Below, piece after piece: positions 35,154 through 43,750 of a stretch of DNA of 64,000 nucleotides; the stretch's first letter is position 1, and the number at the start of each line of letters is the position of its first letter. The notes beneath the pieces were generated by a model. That model was not told the DNA's origin and made no database searches. It saw only the letters and a program-made list of their open reading frames with translations. This stretch comes from UBA4416 sp038327195 (GTDB taxonomy: Bacteria > Bacteroidota > Bacteroidia > B-17B0 > Aurantibacillaceae). The stretch lies in contig JBBQKU010000007.1 of the NCBI GenBank assembly GCA_038327195.1, positions 62,001 through 126,000 on the forward strand. Reading direction: 5' to 3'. Made by a program: the position numbers and the translations under genes.

Positions 35154-35540
35154 CTAAACTTTTTTTGTTATGAAGAACCATGATATACCTGCAAATGCTC
35201 CGGTAATCCCAATTCGGGAAAGCATTGCTCTAATTGTTTTTTGCTCATAAATTCCGCCTGTATTAGCGTGAATTAATAAACCAACAAAACTCACAACAAG
35301 AATTGTTGTGGTAATTAAAAGTAATTTTGTTGCCCACGTTTTTTCTGTAAATAATCCGTATGCACCGAATAGATATAGGAAACCCGCAATAAAATTTGAG
35401 ACTACGACAAATAACACATAATTACCTTCCTTTGCTCTTATTCCAAACAAATCAAATATTACGGAAGTACTCATAAACAGAGTTATTAGTGCGAATAGAG
35501 TTATGATAACTGCTGATGCTTTTAAAATAATTGGTTTCAT
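35154..35540 (-). CDS. Four-span membrane protein of unknown function
   Basis: This 128-residue protein has four hydrophobic segments (about residues 8-30, 44-66, 72-92, 105-125). No named family is recognised. It lies 5 bases before the lipoprotein gene in the RND operon, so it may be a membrane helper or just cotranscribed. Confidence 0.6.
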   Translation of the reverse strand: MKPIILKASAVIITLFALITLFMSTSVIFDLFGIRAKEGNYVLFVVVSNFIAGFLYLFGAYGLFTEKTWATKLLLITTTILVVSFVGLLIHANTGGIYEQKTIRAMLSRIGITGAFAGISWFFITKKV

Positions 35541-35550
35541 GAGATTTTCT

Positions 35551-36150
35551 TTATTTTTTAGTTTCTAACATTTTTAAAATGCCATTTAGTACTTTATGCC
35601 CATCTTTTACTAAATCTGATTTATGACCTGTTAATTTCCATTTAAGAACAGTTATTCTCATGCCTCCCATTATAATTGTTGCGGTTGTACTAACTCCGAC
35701 CATTTTGCTAAAAGAGCCATCAGATTGTCCTTTTTTAACAATGTTCTCAATGTGATTTTGCATTAGTTCCATGAGAGAAGAAACTGTTTTTGATAACTCC
35801 TTATTAAATTGAAAAATACTTTCCGAAAATATGATACTTACAATGGAAGGTTTATTTACAAATGTTTTTAATTGAGAATCAAAAATCCCTTTCAGTAATT
35901 CAGAAGGACTAACATCTTTATTTGAAAGTACAATCGATAAACGACTCTTCATAGTTTGAATAAAAAAACTTAGAATACCATGTAATATATCATTTTTGCT
36001 TTTAAAATGACGATACAATGCAGCTTCTGATAGATTTAAATCTTTTGATAATGTCTTTATAGTTAAATCTTGAATTCCGTGTTTATCAATTCGATTTGCA
36101 GCAGCTTCAATTATTTCTATTTGTCTATTTGTAAATATTTCATTTTCCAT
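35551..36150 (-). CDS. TetR/AcrR family regulator
   Basis: This 199-residue protein has the TetR helix-turn-helix at residues 10-55 (IEAAANRIDKHGIQDLTIKTL, then LSEAALYRHFKSKNDIL) and a variable helical ligand domain. It sits inside the efflux operon that it most likely represses. Its start overlaps the membrane protein gene upstream by 11 bases. Confidence 0.9.
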   Translation of the reverse strand: MENEIFTNRQIEIIEAAANRIDKHGIQDLTIKTLSKDLNLSEAALYRHFKSKNDILHGILSFFIQTMKSRLSIVLSNKDVSPSELLKGIFDSQLKTFVNKPSIVSIIFSESIFQFNKELSKTVSSLMELMQNHIENIVKKGQSDGSFSKMVGVSTTATIIMGGMRITVLKWKLTGHKSDLVKDGHKVLNGILKMLETKK

Positions 36151-36553
36151 TTTCTATCTTCATTTTATAAAACGATATTCCTAACCATATTACTGAAGCC
36201 GTCATACTAATTGCACCTATAAGTACAAAAATTGGCGGCGCTCCTAAATAAACTTCTAATAAAATACCAGTCGGCATTAAAAGACCAATTAATCCGAGCC
36301 AAGAAATGGCATTTGTATTTTTTAGATTATTTTTAAACTGTAATAATAAAAATCCTATTAAAATATTTAAGAAAGCAAATAGATTCCCGTGAACATGTGC
36401 GAGTCTAGTTTCAAAATGCTTTCCAATGGAATATGTATTTATCCAATCTTCTTTACCAGGAGCAAAGTCTCTTAAATAAATCAATACAAAACCATATAAC
36501 ATAAATAAGCCCATTACTAAAAATCCGATTGCAATATTGTTTTTTCCTTTCAT
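36140..36553 (-). CDS. Four-span membrane protein, first gene of the RND operon
   Basis: This 137-residue protein has four hydrophobic segments. A conserved-looking block (FETRLAHVHGNLFAFLNILIG) carries two close His, which could bind haem or metal. The short YLGAPPIFVLIGAISMTASV stretch is the last segment but one. I do not recognise the family with confidence. It overlaps the TetR gene by 11 bases and has a full -7 match at 36586-36593. Confidence 0.55.
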   Translation of the reverse strand: MKGKNNIAIGFLVMGLFMLYGFVLIYLRDFAPGKEDWINTYSIGKHFETRLAHVHGNLFAFLNILIGFLLLQFKNNLKNTNAISWLGLIGLLMPTGILLEVYLGAPPIFVLIGAISMTASVIWLGISFYKMKIENGK

Positions 36554-36585
36554 GATAATTATTATAGTTAGTTAGTATTCACTTA

Positions 36586-36593
36586 CAAAAGTA
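36586..36593 (-). promoter_or_regulatory. -7 element (TACTTTTG on the minus strand)
   Basis: A full TAnnTTTG match, 33 bases before the ATG at 36553. The dyad at 36636-36649 is centred 56.5 bp from its last G (about -61.5). Confidence 0.55.
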
Positions 36594-36635
36594 ATTAATT
36601 ATTTGATATGTTTTATTTTTTTATTTATTTTTTTT

Positions 36636-36649
36636 ATGATCGTTGTCAT
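36636..36649 (-). promoter_or_regulatory. Crp/Fnr-type operator ATGAT-CGTT-GTCAT
   Basis: The symmetry continues outward with T/A pairs, making a long dyad. Its centre is 20 bp further from the -7 element than in the other promoters, which is the class I (-61.5) position. It stands in the divergent region between the RND operon and the DEAD-box gene. Confidence 0.6.
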
Positions 36650-36743
36650 AAAATAGAATTTTGAAACAAAAGTAAAAGTACAGTTGTAGCAAATCATAAT
36701 CTATAATTTGAAGATATTACTTAATCGTACCAACATTTAGCAG

Positions 36744-36751
36744 TATATTTG
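36744..36751 (+). promoter_or_regulatory. Possible -7 element (TATATTTG)
   Basis: A full TAnnTTTG match 21 bases before the helicase ATG at 36773. No clear -33 TTG was found. Confidence 0.4.
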
Positions 36752-36772
36752 ATTTTTAAAATAAAATTTTAT

Positions 36773-37915
36773 ATGCCATTTTCAAAATTAGGATTATCAG
36801 ATGCTTTAATAAAAGCTTTAGCTGGGCAAAAATATACTCAACCTTATCAAATACAAAAAGAGGCCATACCGGCGATCTTGGATGGAAAGGATATTTTAGG
36901 AATTGCGCAAACTGGTTCTGGTAAAACAGCAAGTTTTGTTTTGCCAATTTTACAGCAGTTTCAAGACTATGGTTCGTCAAAAAACAGACATATAAAAGCA
37001 TTGGTTGTTGTTCCTACCAGAGAATTAGCCATACAGGTAAATGATGTTTTTAAATTATTAGGATCAAATTTACCACAGCCAATTAAAGCCATAGCGGTTT
37101 ATGGTGGTGTTTCTATTAATCCACAAATGATAGATTTACAAGGTGTGGAAATCTTAGTGGCAACACCTGGAAGATTATTAGAATTAATTGAAAAAAATGC
37201 AGTGTCATTATCTGCTGTTAAAACATTGGTTTTAGATGAGGCTGATAAAATGTTGAATTTAGGGTTTAAGGAAGAGATGACGAAAATATTTGGATTGTTA
37301 CCAAAGAAGCGTCAAAACCTTTTGTTTTCAGCTACTTTGAGCGATGATTTAAATAATATTAATAAAAGTTTATTACGAAATCCATTTGTCGTTAAAATTG
37401 AAGAGGAAACAAAAGACTTCGATTTAATAAAACAATTTGCCTATTTAATTTCTGAAGAAAAAAAAGGCCCACTACTTAGATATATTATTAAAAAACAAAA
37501 AATTAAGCAAGTATTAATATTTACATCTTCCGTTCATCGAGCAGATGCTGTTGCCTTGAAATTAAATCAAAATGGAATTGATGCTTTTGCAATCCATAGT
37601 AAAAAAAGTCAAGAAGGAAGAAACGAAGCTCTTAATTTTTTTAAAAAAGGAATGGTAAAAGTATTAGTAGCAACCGATTTAATGTCGCGCGGAATTGATA
37701 TTAAATTTTTACCGTATGTGATTAATTACGAATTACCACGCTCTCCAAAAGACTACGTGCATCGTATTGGTAGAACGGGTAGGGCAGAGTCATCAGGTGA
37801 AGCTATTTCTTTAATTTCTCCTGAAGAAGAGCACCATTTTAATATCATTCAAAAAAAGATGGGTAAGAGAGTTACGATGATTGATGGTAATACTATAAAT
37901 TTAAGTGGATTTTAG
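36773..37915 (+). CDS. rhlE: DEAD-box RNA helicase, RhlE-like
   Basis: This protein of about 380 residues has all helicase motifs in order: Q motif (QPYQIQKEAIP), AQTGSGKT, PTRELAIQV, TPGRL, DEAD, SAT, and HRIGRTGRA. It ends soon after the core, so it is a minimal RhlE-type enzyme that unwinds structured RNA. I chose the ATG at 36773 (MPFSKLGLSD); the TTG at 36749 lies inside the -7 element. The LOG gene follows after 9 bases. Confidence 0.92.
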   Translation: MPFSKLGLSDALIKALAGQKYTQPYQIQKEAIPAILDGKDILGIAQTGSGKTASFVLPILQQFQDYGSSKNRHIKALVVVPTRELAIQVNDVFKLLGSNLPQPIKAIAVYGGVSINPQMIDLQGVEILVATPGRLLELIEKNAVSLSAVKTLVLDEADKMLNLGFKEEMTKIFGLLPKKRQNLLFSATLSDDLNNINKSLLRNPFVVKIEEETKDFDLIKQFAYLISEEKKGPLLRYIIKKQKIKQVLIFTSSVHRADAVALKLNQNGIDAFAIHSKKSQEGRNEALNFFKKGMVKVLVATDLMSRGIDIKFLPYVINYELPRSPKDYVHRIGRTGRAESSGEAISLISPEEEHHFNIIQKKMGKRVTMIDGNTINLSGF

Positions 37916-37924
37916 ATTTGTTTT

Positions 37925-38653
37925 ATGAATTTGATTAGAGAAAAGAAATTTTTATCAGGTGCACTTTCTCGTTGGACTGAATTTACATATGCTTGCAGTG
38001 TATTTTATCAACTTATTGGTGGGCTAAGAAAATTACATTTTATTGGTCCATGTGTTACAGTATTTGGTTCTGCTCGTTTTAAGGAAGATCATCCTTATTA
38101 TAAATTAACACAAAATGTTTCGTCTGAGATTGCAAAACTCGGATTTGCAATTATGACAGGCGGTGGTCCAGGAATAATGGAGGCTGCTAACAGAGGAGCA
38201 AAAGATGTTGGAGGTTTATCAATTGGTTGTAATATTGTACTTGAACATGAACAAGATCATAATAAATACTTGGATAGTTTCGTTACACTAAACCAATTTT
38301 TTGTAAGAAAAGTTTTATTAAGAAAATATTCCTTCGCTTTTATTGTTATGCCTGGAGGCTTTGGAACATTAGATGAGTTTTTTGAAGCATTAACATTAGT
38401 ACAAACTCATAAAACAGAAAAATTTCCAATTGTAATTATGGGTGTTGAATTTCATCAAAAATTAATAGAACATATAAATAAAATGGCATTTGAAAAAACG
38501 ATTAACGAAACTGATTTGCAATTGATTTTATTTACAGATTCAGTTGAAGAGGCCGTTAATCATATTAAAAGTAATTCAATTGATGCTTTTAAATTAAAAT
38601 TAAAGAAAGCTCCAAAAGCTTTATGGATATTGGGTGAGAAACCATTAAAATAA
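37925..38653 (+). CDS. LOG family protein (nucleotide 5'-monophosphate phosphoribohydrolase-like)
   Basis: This 242-residue protein has the Rossmann-like LOG motifs: MTGGGPGIMEAANRGA and PGGFGTLDEFFEAL, where the last holds the catalytic Glu and the PGGxGTxxE signature. Family members remove the base from nucleoside 5'-monophosphates such as AMP or cytokinin nucleotides. It is probably cotranscribed with the helicase. Confidence 0.88.
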   Translation: MNLIREKKFLSGALSRWTEFTYACSVFYQLIGGLRKLHFIGPCVTVFGSARFKEDHPYYKLTQNVSSEIAKLGFAIMTGGGPGIMEAANRGAKDVGGLSIGCNIVLEHEQDHNKYLDSFVTLNQFFVRKVLLRKYSFAFIVMPGGFGTLDEFFEALTLVQTHKTEKFPIVIMGVEFHQKLIEHINKMAFEKTINETDLQLILFTDSVEEAVNHIKSNSIDAFKLKLKKAPKALWILGEKPLK

Positions 38654-38665
38654 TTTTTTGATTTT

Positions 38666-38702
38666 ATTTTTTATTTATTTTCTTTAAAAATAAATAAAAA
38701 AT
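38666..38702. terminator. AT-only hairpin between convergent genes
   Basis: A 16-bp stem of A/T bases only with a 5-base loop, between the LOG gene and the convergent MFS gene (it overlaps the last MFS codons). It has T-runs on both strands and may work as a weak bidirectional terminator. Confidence 0.4.
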
Positions 38703-39840
38703 AAATTATTACGATTATTGTTGCAGAGCTTGTAATTATGAATGTGGTATTCGAACCAAATTGGAACCAAATAAGACCAGCTATCGAACTTGCAAACATG
38801 GCGAAAATACTTTGAAAAGCAGAGTAGGTTCCAATAGCAGTTGCTGTATCTTTTTTGTTGCTGATATTACTAATCCAAGCTTTTGAAATACCTTCAGTTG
38901 CGGCTGCATATAAGCCATACAAAAAGAACAAACTTATGATTACATAAATATTATTACTGATACCCATCCCTAAATACACGAATGCAAACATGGAAATTCC
39001 GATGATATACATTTTTTTTAGACCAATTATATCTGCCAATTTACCAAGTGGGAAAGATGACATTGCGTAAATTAAATTATAAAATATGTAAATTCCAATT
39101 ACCATCGAATCGCTAAGCCCCGACTGCTTTGCTTTCAATAATAAAAACACGTCAGAACTATTAAATAATGTAAAGGCTAAAAGTCCAGTAATTAATTTTC
39201 GGTAATCAGAAGGACTTTCTTTCCAATAATTAAGAAAAGAGAGAAATGATGTTCTTTTTTTTTCTTTACTATGTATTACGGATTTTTCCTTAATAAAAAG
39301 TGTTGTTATAACCGACAAAATACCAGGGATAAAAGCAATATAAAATAATGTTATATAATTATTAGGATAAAAGTATAAATATAAAAGCGCCAATGATGGC
39401 CCTAAAACTGCTCCAAAAGTATCTAATGAACGGTGAAAGCCAAATATTTTGCCTTTTGTTTCTGGCGTTGCTTCATCTGATAAAATGGCATCTCTAGCGC
39501 CTGTTCTAATTCCCTTTCCAAGTCGGTCAATCGTTCTCGAAAAAAATATCCAAATTGGATAGGCAAAAATTGCCATCATTGGTTTTGATATTGAACTTAA
39601 TGCATATCCCAATTGAACAAATGGAACTCTTTTCCCTGAATTATCAGAAAGTTTACCAAAGTACCCTTTGCTTAATCCAGCGGTTGCTTCTGCAATTCCT
39701 TCTAAAATTCCAATTAAAATAATCGAAAAACCGATTGACTTTAAATAAATTGGCATAATTGGATACAGCATTTCGCTAGCTGTATCAGTAAATAAACTTA
39801 CAAGAGATAAAGTCCAAACTGTTTTTGTAATATATTTCAT
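38671..39840 (-). CDS. MFS transporter
   Basis: This 389-residue protein has about twelve membrane segments and an MFS loop motif between helices 2 and 3 (GYFGKLSDNSGKR), repeated at the second half (GKLADIIGLKK). SRTIDRLGKGIRTGARDAIL is a block seen in a subfamily linked with metal or arsenic resistance loci. It is the last gene of the eight-gene thioredoxin-rhodanese operon, directly after the ArsG-like gene (no gap). Substrate unknown. Confidence 0.82.
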   Translation of the reverse strand: MKYITKTVWTLSLVSLFTDTASEMLYPIMPIYLKSIGFSIILIGILEGIAEATAGLSKGYFGKLSDNSGKRVPFVQLGYALSSISKPMMAIFAYPIWIFFSRTIDRLGKGIRTGARDAILSDEATPETKGKIFGFHRSLDTFGAVLGPSLALLYLYFYPNNYITLFYIAFIPGILSVITTLFIKEKSVIHSKEKKRTSFLSFLNYWKESPSDYRKLITGLLAFTLFNSSDVFLLLKAKQSGLSDSMVIGIYIFYNLIYAMSSFPLGKLADIIGLKKMYIIGISMFAFVYLGMGISNNIYVIISLFFLYGLYAAATEGISKAWISNISNKKDTATAIGTYSAFQSIFAMFASSIAGLIWFQFGSNTTFIITSSATIIVIIYFLFIFKENK

Positions 39841-40557
39841 TTACTCTATTACTTTTAAATAGATTAAAATATAATATAATCCTGTTAAAACAAATAATAA
39901 TCCAGCAACAATACGCATTATCTTTTCTGTCTTTTGAATAATTTTAAAATATTTGCCTAATTGAGAAATACTAAATGCAATGATGCCTGTGAAAAACATA
40001 ACCAAAGTGCCTGCACCAATGGCATAAAATATTGGGTAAATAAAACTTGCATCATTTTTAATACTCATCGGAATTAGCGCTCCAAAATATAATGCGCCGC
40101 TATATGGACAAAAAGCCATTGCAAATAATGCTCCTAATAAGAACGCTCCTAATAAACCTTTCTCTTTAAATTTGTCACTCCATTTTTCAGTAAAATTTCC
40201 TTTTCCTAAAAAGTTAAGTTTAATAATATTCAACATAATTAATCCAACTATAACCATGATTGGGCCAACAAATTTTTCGCCATTTCCTTGAAAGAATTTA
40301 GCAACATGAAATTTACTTGCACCAAAAATAATAATCAAAGCAATGCCTGTATAAGTAAATGCTAAGCCTAATGTGTAAAGTAAGCCACTCAATAAAACTT
40401 TCTTTTTTCCTTGAGAATTATTTTTAGAAATAAATGCTATAGCCGTAATATTTGTGGCTAAAGGGCAAGGACTAATAGCTGTTAAAATCCCTAAAAGTAA
40501 AGCAGAAATTAAAGGAAAATTACTACTATTCATCCACTGGTAAAGTGTTTCATTCAT
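39841..40557 (-). CDS. ArsG-like/CcdA-like membrane thiol transporter
   Basis: This 238-residue protein has about six membrane segments and two cysteines placed as in CcdA/DsbD proteins: SPCPLATN in the first and AFCPYSGA in the fourth segment. It resembles proteins called ArsG-family permeases, which stand next to ArsF-family proteins. Two readings fit: an exporter of aromatic arsenicals, or an electron relay across the inner membrane that reduces the ArsF-like lipoprotein. It lies 5 bases after that gene. Confidence 0.7.
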   Translation of the reverse strand: MNETLYQWMNSSNFPLISALLLGILTAISPCPLATNITAIAFISKNNSQGKKKVLLSGLLYTLGLAFTYTGIALIIIFGASKFHVAKFFQGNGEKFVGPIMVIVGLIMLNIIKLNFLGKGNFTEKWSDKFKEKGLLGAFLLGALFAMAFCPYSGALYFGALIPMSIKNDASFIYPIFYAIGAGTLVMFFTGIIAFSISQLGKYFKIIQKTEKIMRIVAGLLFVLTGLYYILIYLKVIE

Positions 40558-40562
40558 TGTCT

Positions 40563-41015
40563 TTATTTTAATACACTTTGTAATTTAGTTCTTAATTCAG
40601 TAATATATTCACTTTCCTCATTTGCTTTTTCAAAAGCAAAATCACTCCAGTCAATAATACTATCTTTACCATTCACTACTTTATTTATCATTAATGCAGT
40701 TCCAGTTGCTTGAAACTTTTCAGCTAATTTTTCGTTTTTAATATCATCTACATCAACAATTGAAAATACAATTGAGCTGTCTTTTAATTGTGCAGCAAAG
40801 TAAGTATCTAAAGCAGTTTTTGTATTTGCTTTCATATTTTTGCAAGATTCACATTGGCGAGTACCATGAAAACAATATACCTCCAAGCGATTTTGTTTGA
40901 CTGCATTTGGTTTTGTTTCAGATGTAGTTACTTCTGTTTTTTCTTTAGGAGTTGAGTTATTACAAGCAGTAAAAAAAGTGATTACTGTAGCAAAAAGTAA
41001 GATGGTCTGTTTCAT
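40563..41015 (-). CDS. ArsF-like thioredoxin-fold lipoprotein
   Basis: This 150-residue protein has a lipoprotein signal (TFFTACNNS) and a thioredoxin-like part with YCFHGTRQCESCKNMKAN, where CESC is the redox motif, and VFSIVDVDDIKNEKLAEKF. Proteins of this kind are named ArsF-family because of arsEFG in Shewanella. It is probably reduced by the CcdA-like protein encoded next to it. Its work on arsenicals is not shown. Confidence 0.7.
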   Translation of the reverse strand: MKQTILLFATVITFFTACNNSTPKEKTEVTTSETKPNAVKQNRLEVYCFHGTRQCESCKNMKANTKTALDTYFAAQLKDSSIVFSIVDVDDIKNEKLAEKFQATGTALMINKVVNGKDSIIDWSDFAFEKANEESEYITELRTKLQSVLK

Positions 41016-41016
41016 A

Positions 41017-41463
41017 TTAATTGGCGTATTTTAAAATTAAACCTATTTGTCCAGCATGATAAGCGGTGTGAGAAATAATGCGAGCTAATGCTTCTGCTTT
41101 GGTTACAGTGCCAAATTCAGCAGTTGTAACATTGCTGCTCCAATCAGCATCTTGATGTTTCAAGATAGCTTGTTCTAATGCTTTTGCCGCATCTTCCAAC
41201 AAACTTAACTCAGCTTGTAAGTCGGTAAATTTACCTGTATCATGTATTGTTTTACCAACTGTTTGCATGGTTACTTTGATATCTAAACCAAATACATTTT
41301 TAGCAAACAAATGTTCTACTTCTGCGATATGTTGCAAAAGAAAACCAATTGAATTGGAGTTAGGATGTAATTTTTTAGTTAGATCGCTTTCCTTAATGTT
41401 TGGCAATTGATTGGTTAAACGGGTTCTGCCCATTTTAAACATGTGAATTAATTCTTGAGTCAT
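41017..41463 (-). CDS. DinB-family protein
   Basis: This 148-residue protein is a four-helix DinB/YfiT-type protein with the metal-binding His pattern (LLQHIAEVEHLF and ISHTAYHAGQIGLI). Members include bacillithiol- or mycothiol-dependent transferases, so a thiol-linked role would fit the operon, but no specific function can be given. It starts 15 bases after the rhodanese lipoprotein gene and ends 1 base before the ArsF-like gene. Confidence 0.8.
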   Translation of the reverse strand: MTQELIHMFKMGRTRLTNQLPNIKESDLTKKLHPNSNSIGFLLQHIAEVEHLFAKNVFGLDIKVTMQTVGKTIHDTGKFTDLQAELSLLEDAAKALEQAILKHQDADWSSNVTTAEFGTVTKAEALARIISHTAYHAGQIGLILKYAN

Positions 41464-41478
41464 ATTGTTTATTTGGTA

Positions 41479-42006
41479 TTATTTATCAGAAGATTTTTTA
41501 CAAGTCCCATCAGGGTTACAATCTTTGCTATTTGGGTTTGAGCAACACGCTTTCTTTTTACCACCTACAATTGTAGGAAAAGATTTTTCGTTCCAAGCTT
41601 CCATTCCGCCTTCCATATTTGATATGTTTGTAAATCCTTTTTCTTTTAATAAATTAAAGGCTTTACTGCTTCTACCACCACTTTTACAAACAACTATTAC
41701 TTGTTTGTCTTTTGGCACTTCAGCTAAACGAGTGTCTAATTCACCTAAGGGGATGTTTTTAATATTTTTCACATCATACGCCATTTCAGCTAATTCATCT
41801 GGTTCACGTACATCAATTATTAATGCACCTTTTTTACTTAATGCTAAGGCTTCATCAACTGAGATGTCGGCTTTAGGACTTACAAATTCAACGTTCGTAG
41901 AATCCTTTAATGCTTCAGTTGTTTTTGTTTCTGAAGTGTTGCTGTTCGAGCAACCCACTAAATAAATGCTCACAATAGAGCTTAAAATAATAATTGTTTT
42001 TTTCAT
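41479..42006 (-). CDS. Rhodanese lipoprotein with cysteine-rich tail
   Basis: This 175-residue protein has a lipoprotein signal (YLVGCSNSN), one rhodanese domain with IIDVREPDELAEMAYDVKNI and the active loop VCKSGGRSS, and a tail with four cysteines (KKKACCSNPNSKDCNPDGTCKK) that could bind a metal. It would act in the periplasm. It is 3 bases after the permease gene. It is similar to the cytosolic rhodanese at 43017-43463 (both have EPxELxELAYDV-like blocks and Cys tails), so the two probably arose by duplication. Confidence 0.82.
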   Translation of the reverse strand: MKKTIIILSSIVSIYLVGCSNSNTSETKTTEALKDSTNVEFVSPKADISVDEALALSKKGALIIDVREPDELAEMAYDVKNIKNIPLGELDTRLAEVPKDKQVIVVCKSGGRSSKAFNLLKEKGFTNISNMEGGMEAWNEKSFPTIVGGKKKACCSNPNSKDCNPDGTCKKSSDK

Positions 42007-42009
42007 ATT

Positions 42010-42987
42010 TTATAAAATTAAATTAAATAAATATCCTGATATAATAATACAAGTAGCAACCACTCCAAAAAATATTAGGAGCATTTTAGTTGTCATTACT
42101 TTTTTAAGTAGTAAACCTTCTGGGATTGATAAACCAACTACTGCCATCATAAAAGCAATCGCTGTGCCAATAGGAATACCTTTTTGAACTAATACTTGCA
42201 TAATTGGTAAAACACCTGCAGCATTGCTATACATTGGAATGCCAACTAATACTGCAATTGGCACAGCAAAAGGATTTTCTTTACTAATGTATGCCTCGAA
42301 AAATCCTGTTGGAATAAATCCATGCATTAAACCACCAATAGCTATTCCGATAACAATATATAAAGAAACACCCTTAACAATTCCAACCGATTCTTTTATG
42401 ATTCCTGGAATACGTTGAATGAAAGTTTGCTTTTCTTCTACTATACTTTCATCAACTATTTGTTTGTTTTCCAATATTTTTTTTACCCAATCGGTTAGTA
42501 AGTGTTCTAATTTTAGTTTTCCTAAAATAAATCCGGCAATCATTGATAATACAATTCCACTTATTACATAAATGATTGTTACTTTCCAGCCAAACATTCC
42601 AAAAAACATAGCAACTGAAACTGCATCAACTAGTGGAGATGAAATTAAAAATGCCAATGTTACTCCTAAAGGAATGCCACCTTTTACAAAGCCAATAAAT
42701 AGTGGAACCGATGAGCAAGAACAAAATGGTGTAATTGTTCCGAAAAATGAAGCTATGAAATAATCAAAACCATACCACTTACGTTTAGTTAAGAAATCAC
42801 GGACTTTTTCAATTGGGAAATAAGAATTGATAATTCCCATTAATAAAGTAATGAATGCTAACAGAATAAATATTTTGATTGTGTCAAATACAAAAAAGTT
42901 TAATGCGTCGCCAACTTTGGAACCAACTAATAATCCAAAAACTGAATATATCAACCAATCGGCAATATGTTGTAACCAATCGAACAT
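42010..42987 (-). CDS. Permease of the ArsP/COG0701 type
   Basis: This 325-residue membrane protein has about eight to nine segments and the motif TPFCSCSSVPLFIGF, typical of UPF0718/COG0701 permeases, with Cys residues that could bind thiophilic ligands. A second conserved block is IPMYSNAAGVLP. Relatives export organoarsenicals or metals. Here it stands between two rhodanese genes, so thiol or sulfur-linked export is another possibility. Confidence 0.8.
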   Translation of the reverse strand: MFDWLQHIADWLIYSVFGLLVGSKVGDALNFFVFDTIKIFILLAFITLLMGIINSYFPIEKVRDFLTKRKWYGFDYFIASFFGTITPFCSCSSVPLFIGFVKGGIPLGVTLAFLISSPLVDAVSVAMFFGMFGWKVTIIYVISGIVLSMIAGFILGKLKLEHLLTDWVKKILENKQIVDESIVEEKQTFIQRIPGIIKESVGIVKGVSLYIVIGIAIGGLMHGFIPTGFFEAYISKENPFAVPIAVLVGIPMYSNAAGVLPIMQVLVQKGIPIGTAIAFMMAVVGLSIPEGLLLKKVMTTKMLLIFFGVVATCIIISGYLFNLIL

Positions 42988-43016
42988 AAATTGTATTTTT
43001 TATTTTATTTTAATAG

Positions 43017-43463
43017 TTAACAACATTTTTTGTCATTTGTCTTCGAATTAGTTCCATTACATGATTGGGTTTCTTTTGATTCTGTTGTATCGCAACAACT
43101 AGTTTCTTGATTTTTTTCTGCAACGGAAGTTGTATCCCCTTTAGTTGGAAATCCTTTTTGTACCCAACGAATTATACCATGTTGCATATTTACAACGTTA
43201 TCGTAACCATGATTTACTAAAAATCCTGCTGCTCTTAAACTTCTACCACCACTTCTACAAACCATTATTACTTTTTTATCTTTAGGTATTTCGGTAAAAT
43301 GATCTTCAAATACACTCAAAGGTAAATTAATGATATTAGGCACATCATATGCTAATTCATCCACTTCATGCTTTTCGCGAACATCAACTAATAATGCTCC
43401 ATTTTTCACCCACTCTTGAGTTGTTGTTGGGCAAATTTCTTTTACTAAGGTTTGCTTTTCCAT
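43017..43463 (-). CDS. Cytosolic rhodanese with cysteine tail
   Basis: This 148-residue protein has one rhodanese domain (LLVDVREKHEVDELAYDVPNI, active loop VCRSGGRSLRAA) and no signal peptide. The C-terminal 30 residues have five Cys (SCCDTTESKETQSC and KKCC), possibly for metal or sulfur binding. It lies 11 bases after the small thioredoxin gene and 29 bases before the permease gene. Confidence 0.83.
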   Translation of the reverse strand: MEKQTLVKEICPTTTQEWVKNGALLVDVREKHEVDELAYDVPNIINLPLSVFEDHFTEIPKDKKVIMVCRSGGRSLRAAGFLVNHGYDNVVNMQHGIIRWVQKGFPTKGDTTSVAEKNQETSCCDTTESKETQSCNGTNSKTNDKKCC

Positions 43464-43474
43464 TTTCTAAATGA

Positions 43475-43714
43475 TTATGAATTTAATAAAATTCTGATTT
43501 CGTTAATATCCGCAACTCTGCCTTTAACTTTAACCACATCATCAATCATTAATACTGGAGTAGTTAAAATATTATATTTCATCATTTCTTCGATGTCTTC
43601 TATTTTAATTACATCCGCTTCAATTCCAGTTTGTTTGATTGCTTCTAGCACGTTGTTATAGGTTGTGGTACATTTAGGGCAACCAGGGCCTAATACTTTT
43701 ATATTCTTTTTCAT
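43475..43714 (-). CDS. Small thioredoxin-like protein (CPKC)
   Basis: This 79-residue protein is a minimal thioredoxin fold with GPGCPKCTTTY near the N-terminus and the cis-Pro in LTTPVLMIDD. It belongs to the short redox-active disulfide type often placed beside COG0701 permeases. It is the first gene of an eight-gene operon reaching 38671, and its upstream region has an inverted repeat overlapped by a Crp/Fnr-type dyad. Confidence 0.85.
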   Translation of the reverse strand: MKKNIKVLGPGCPKCTTTYNNVLEAIKQTGIEADVIKIEDIEEMMKYNILTTPVLMIDDVVKVKGRVADINEIRILLNS

Positions 43715-43750
43715 ACTTTTTTATTTATGTGAATTTATTGTTTTATTTTA

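Noticed and set aside
36749..36772. TTG start for the DEAD-box helicase
   Set aside because: The codon lies within the -7 element TATATTTG; ATG 36773 gives the expected N-terminus.
41465..41965. A 166-codon plus-strand frame opposite the rhodanese lipoprotein
   Set aside because: Antisense to a gene with clear rhodanese motifs and no support of its own.
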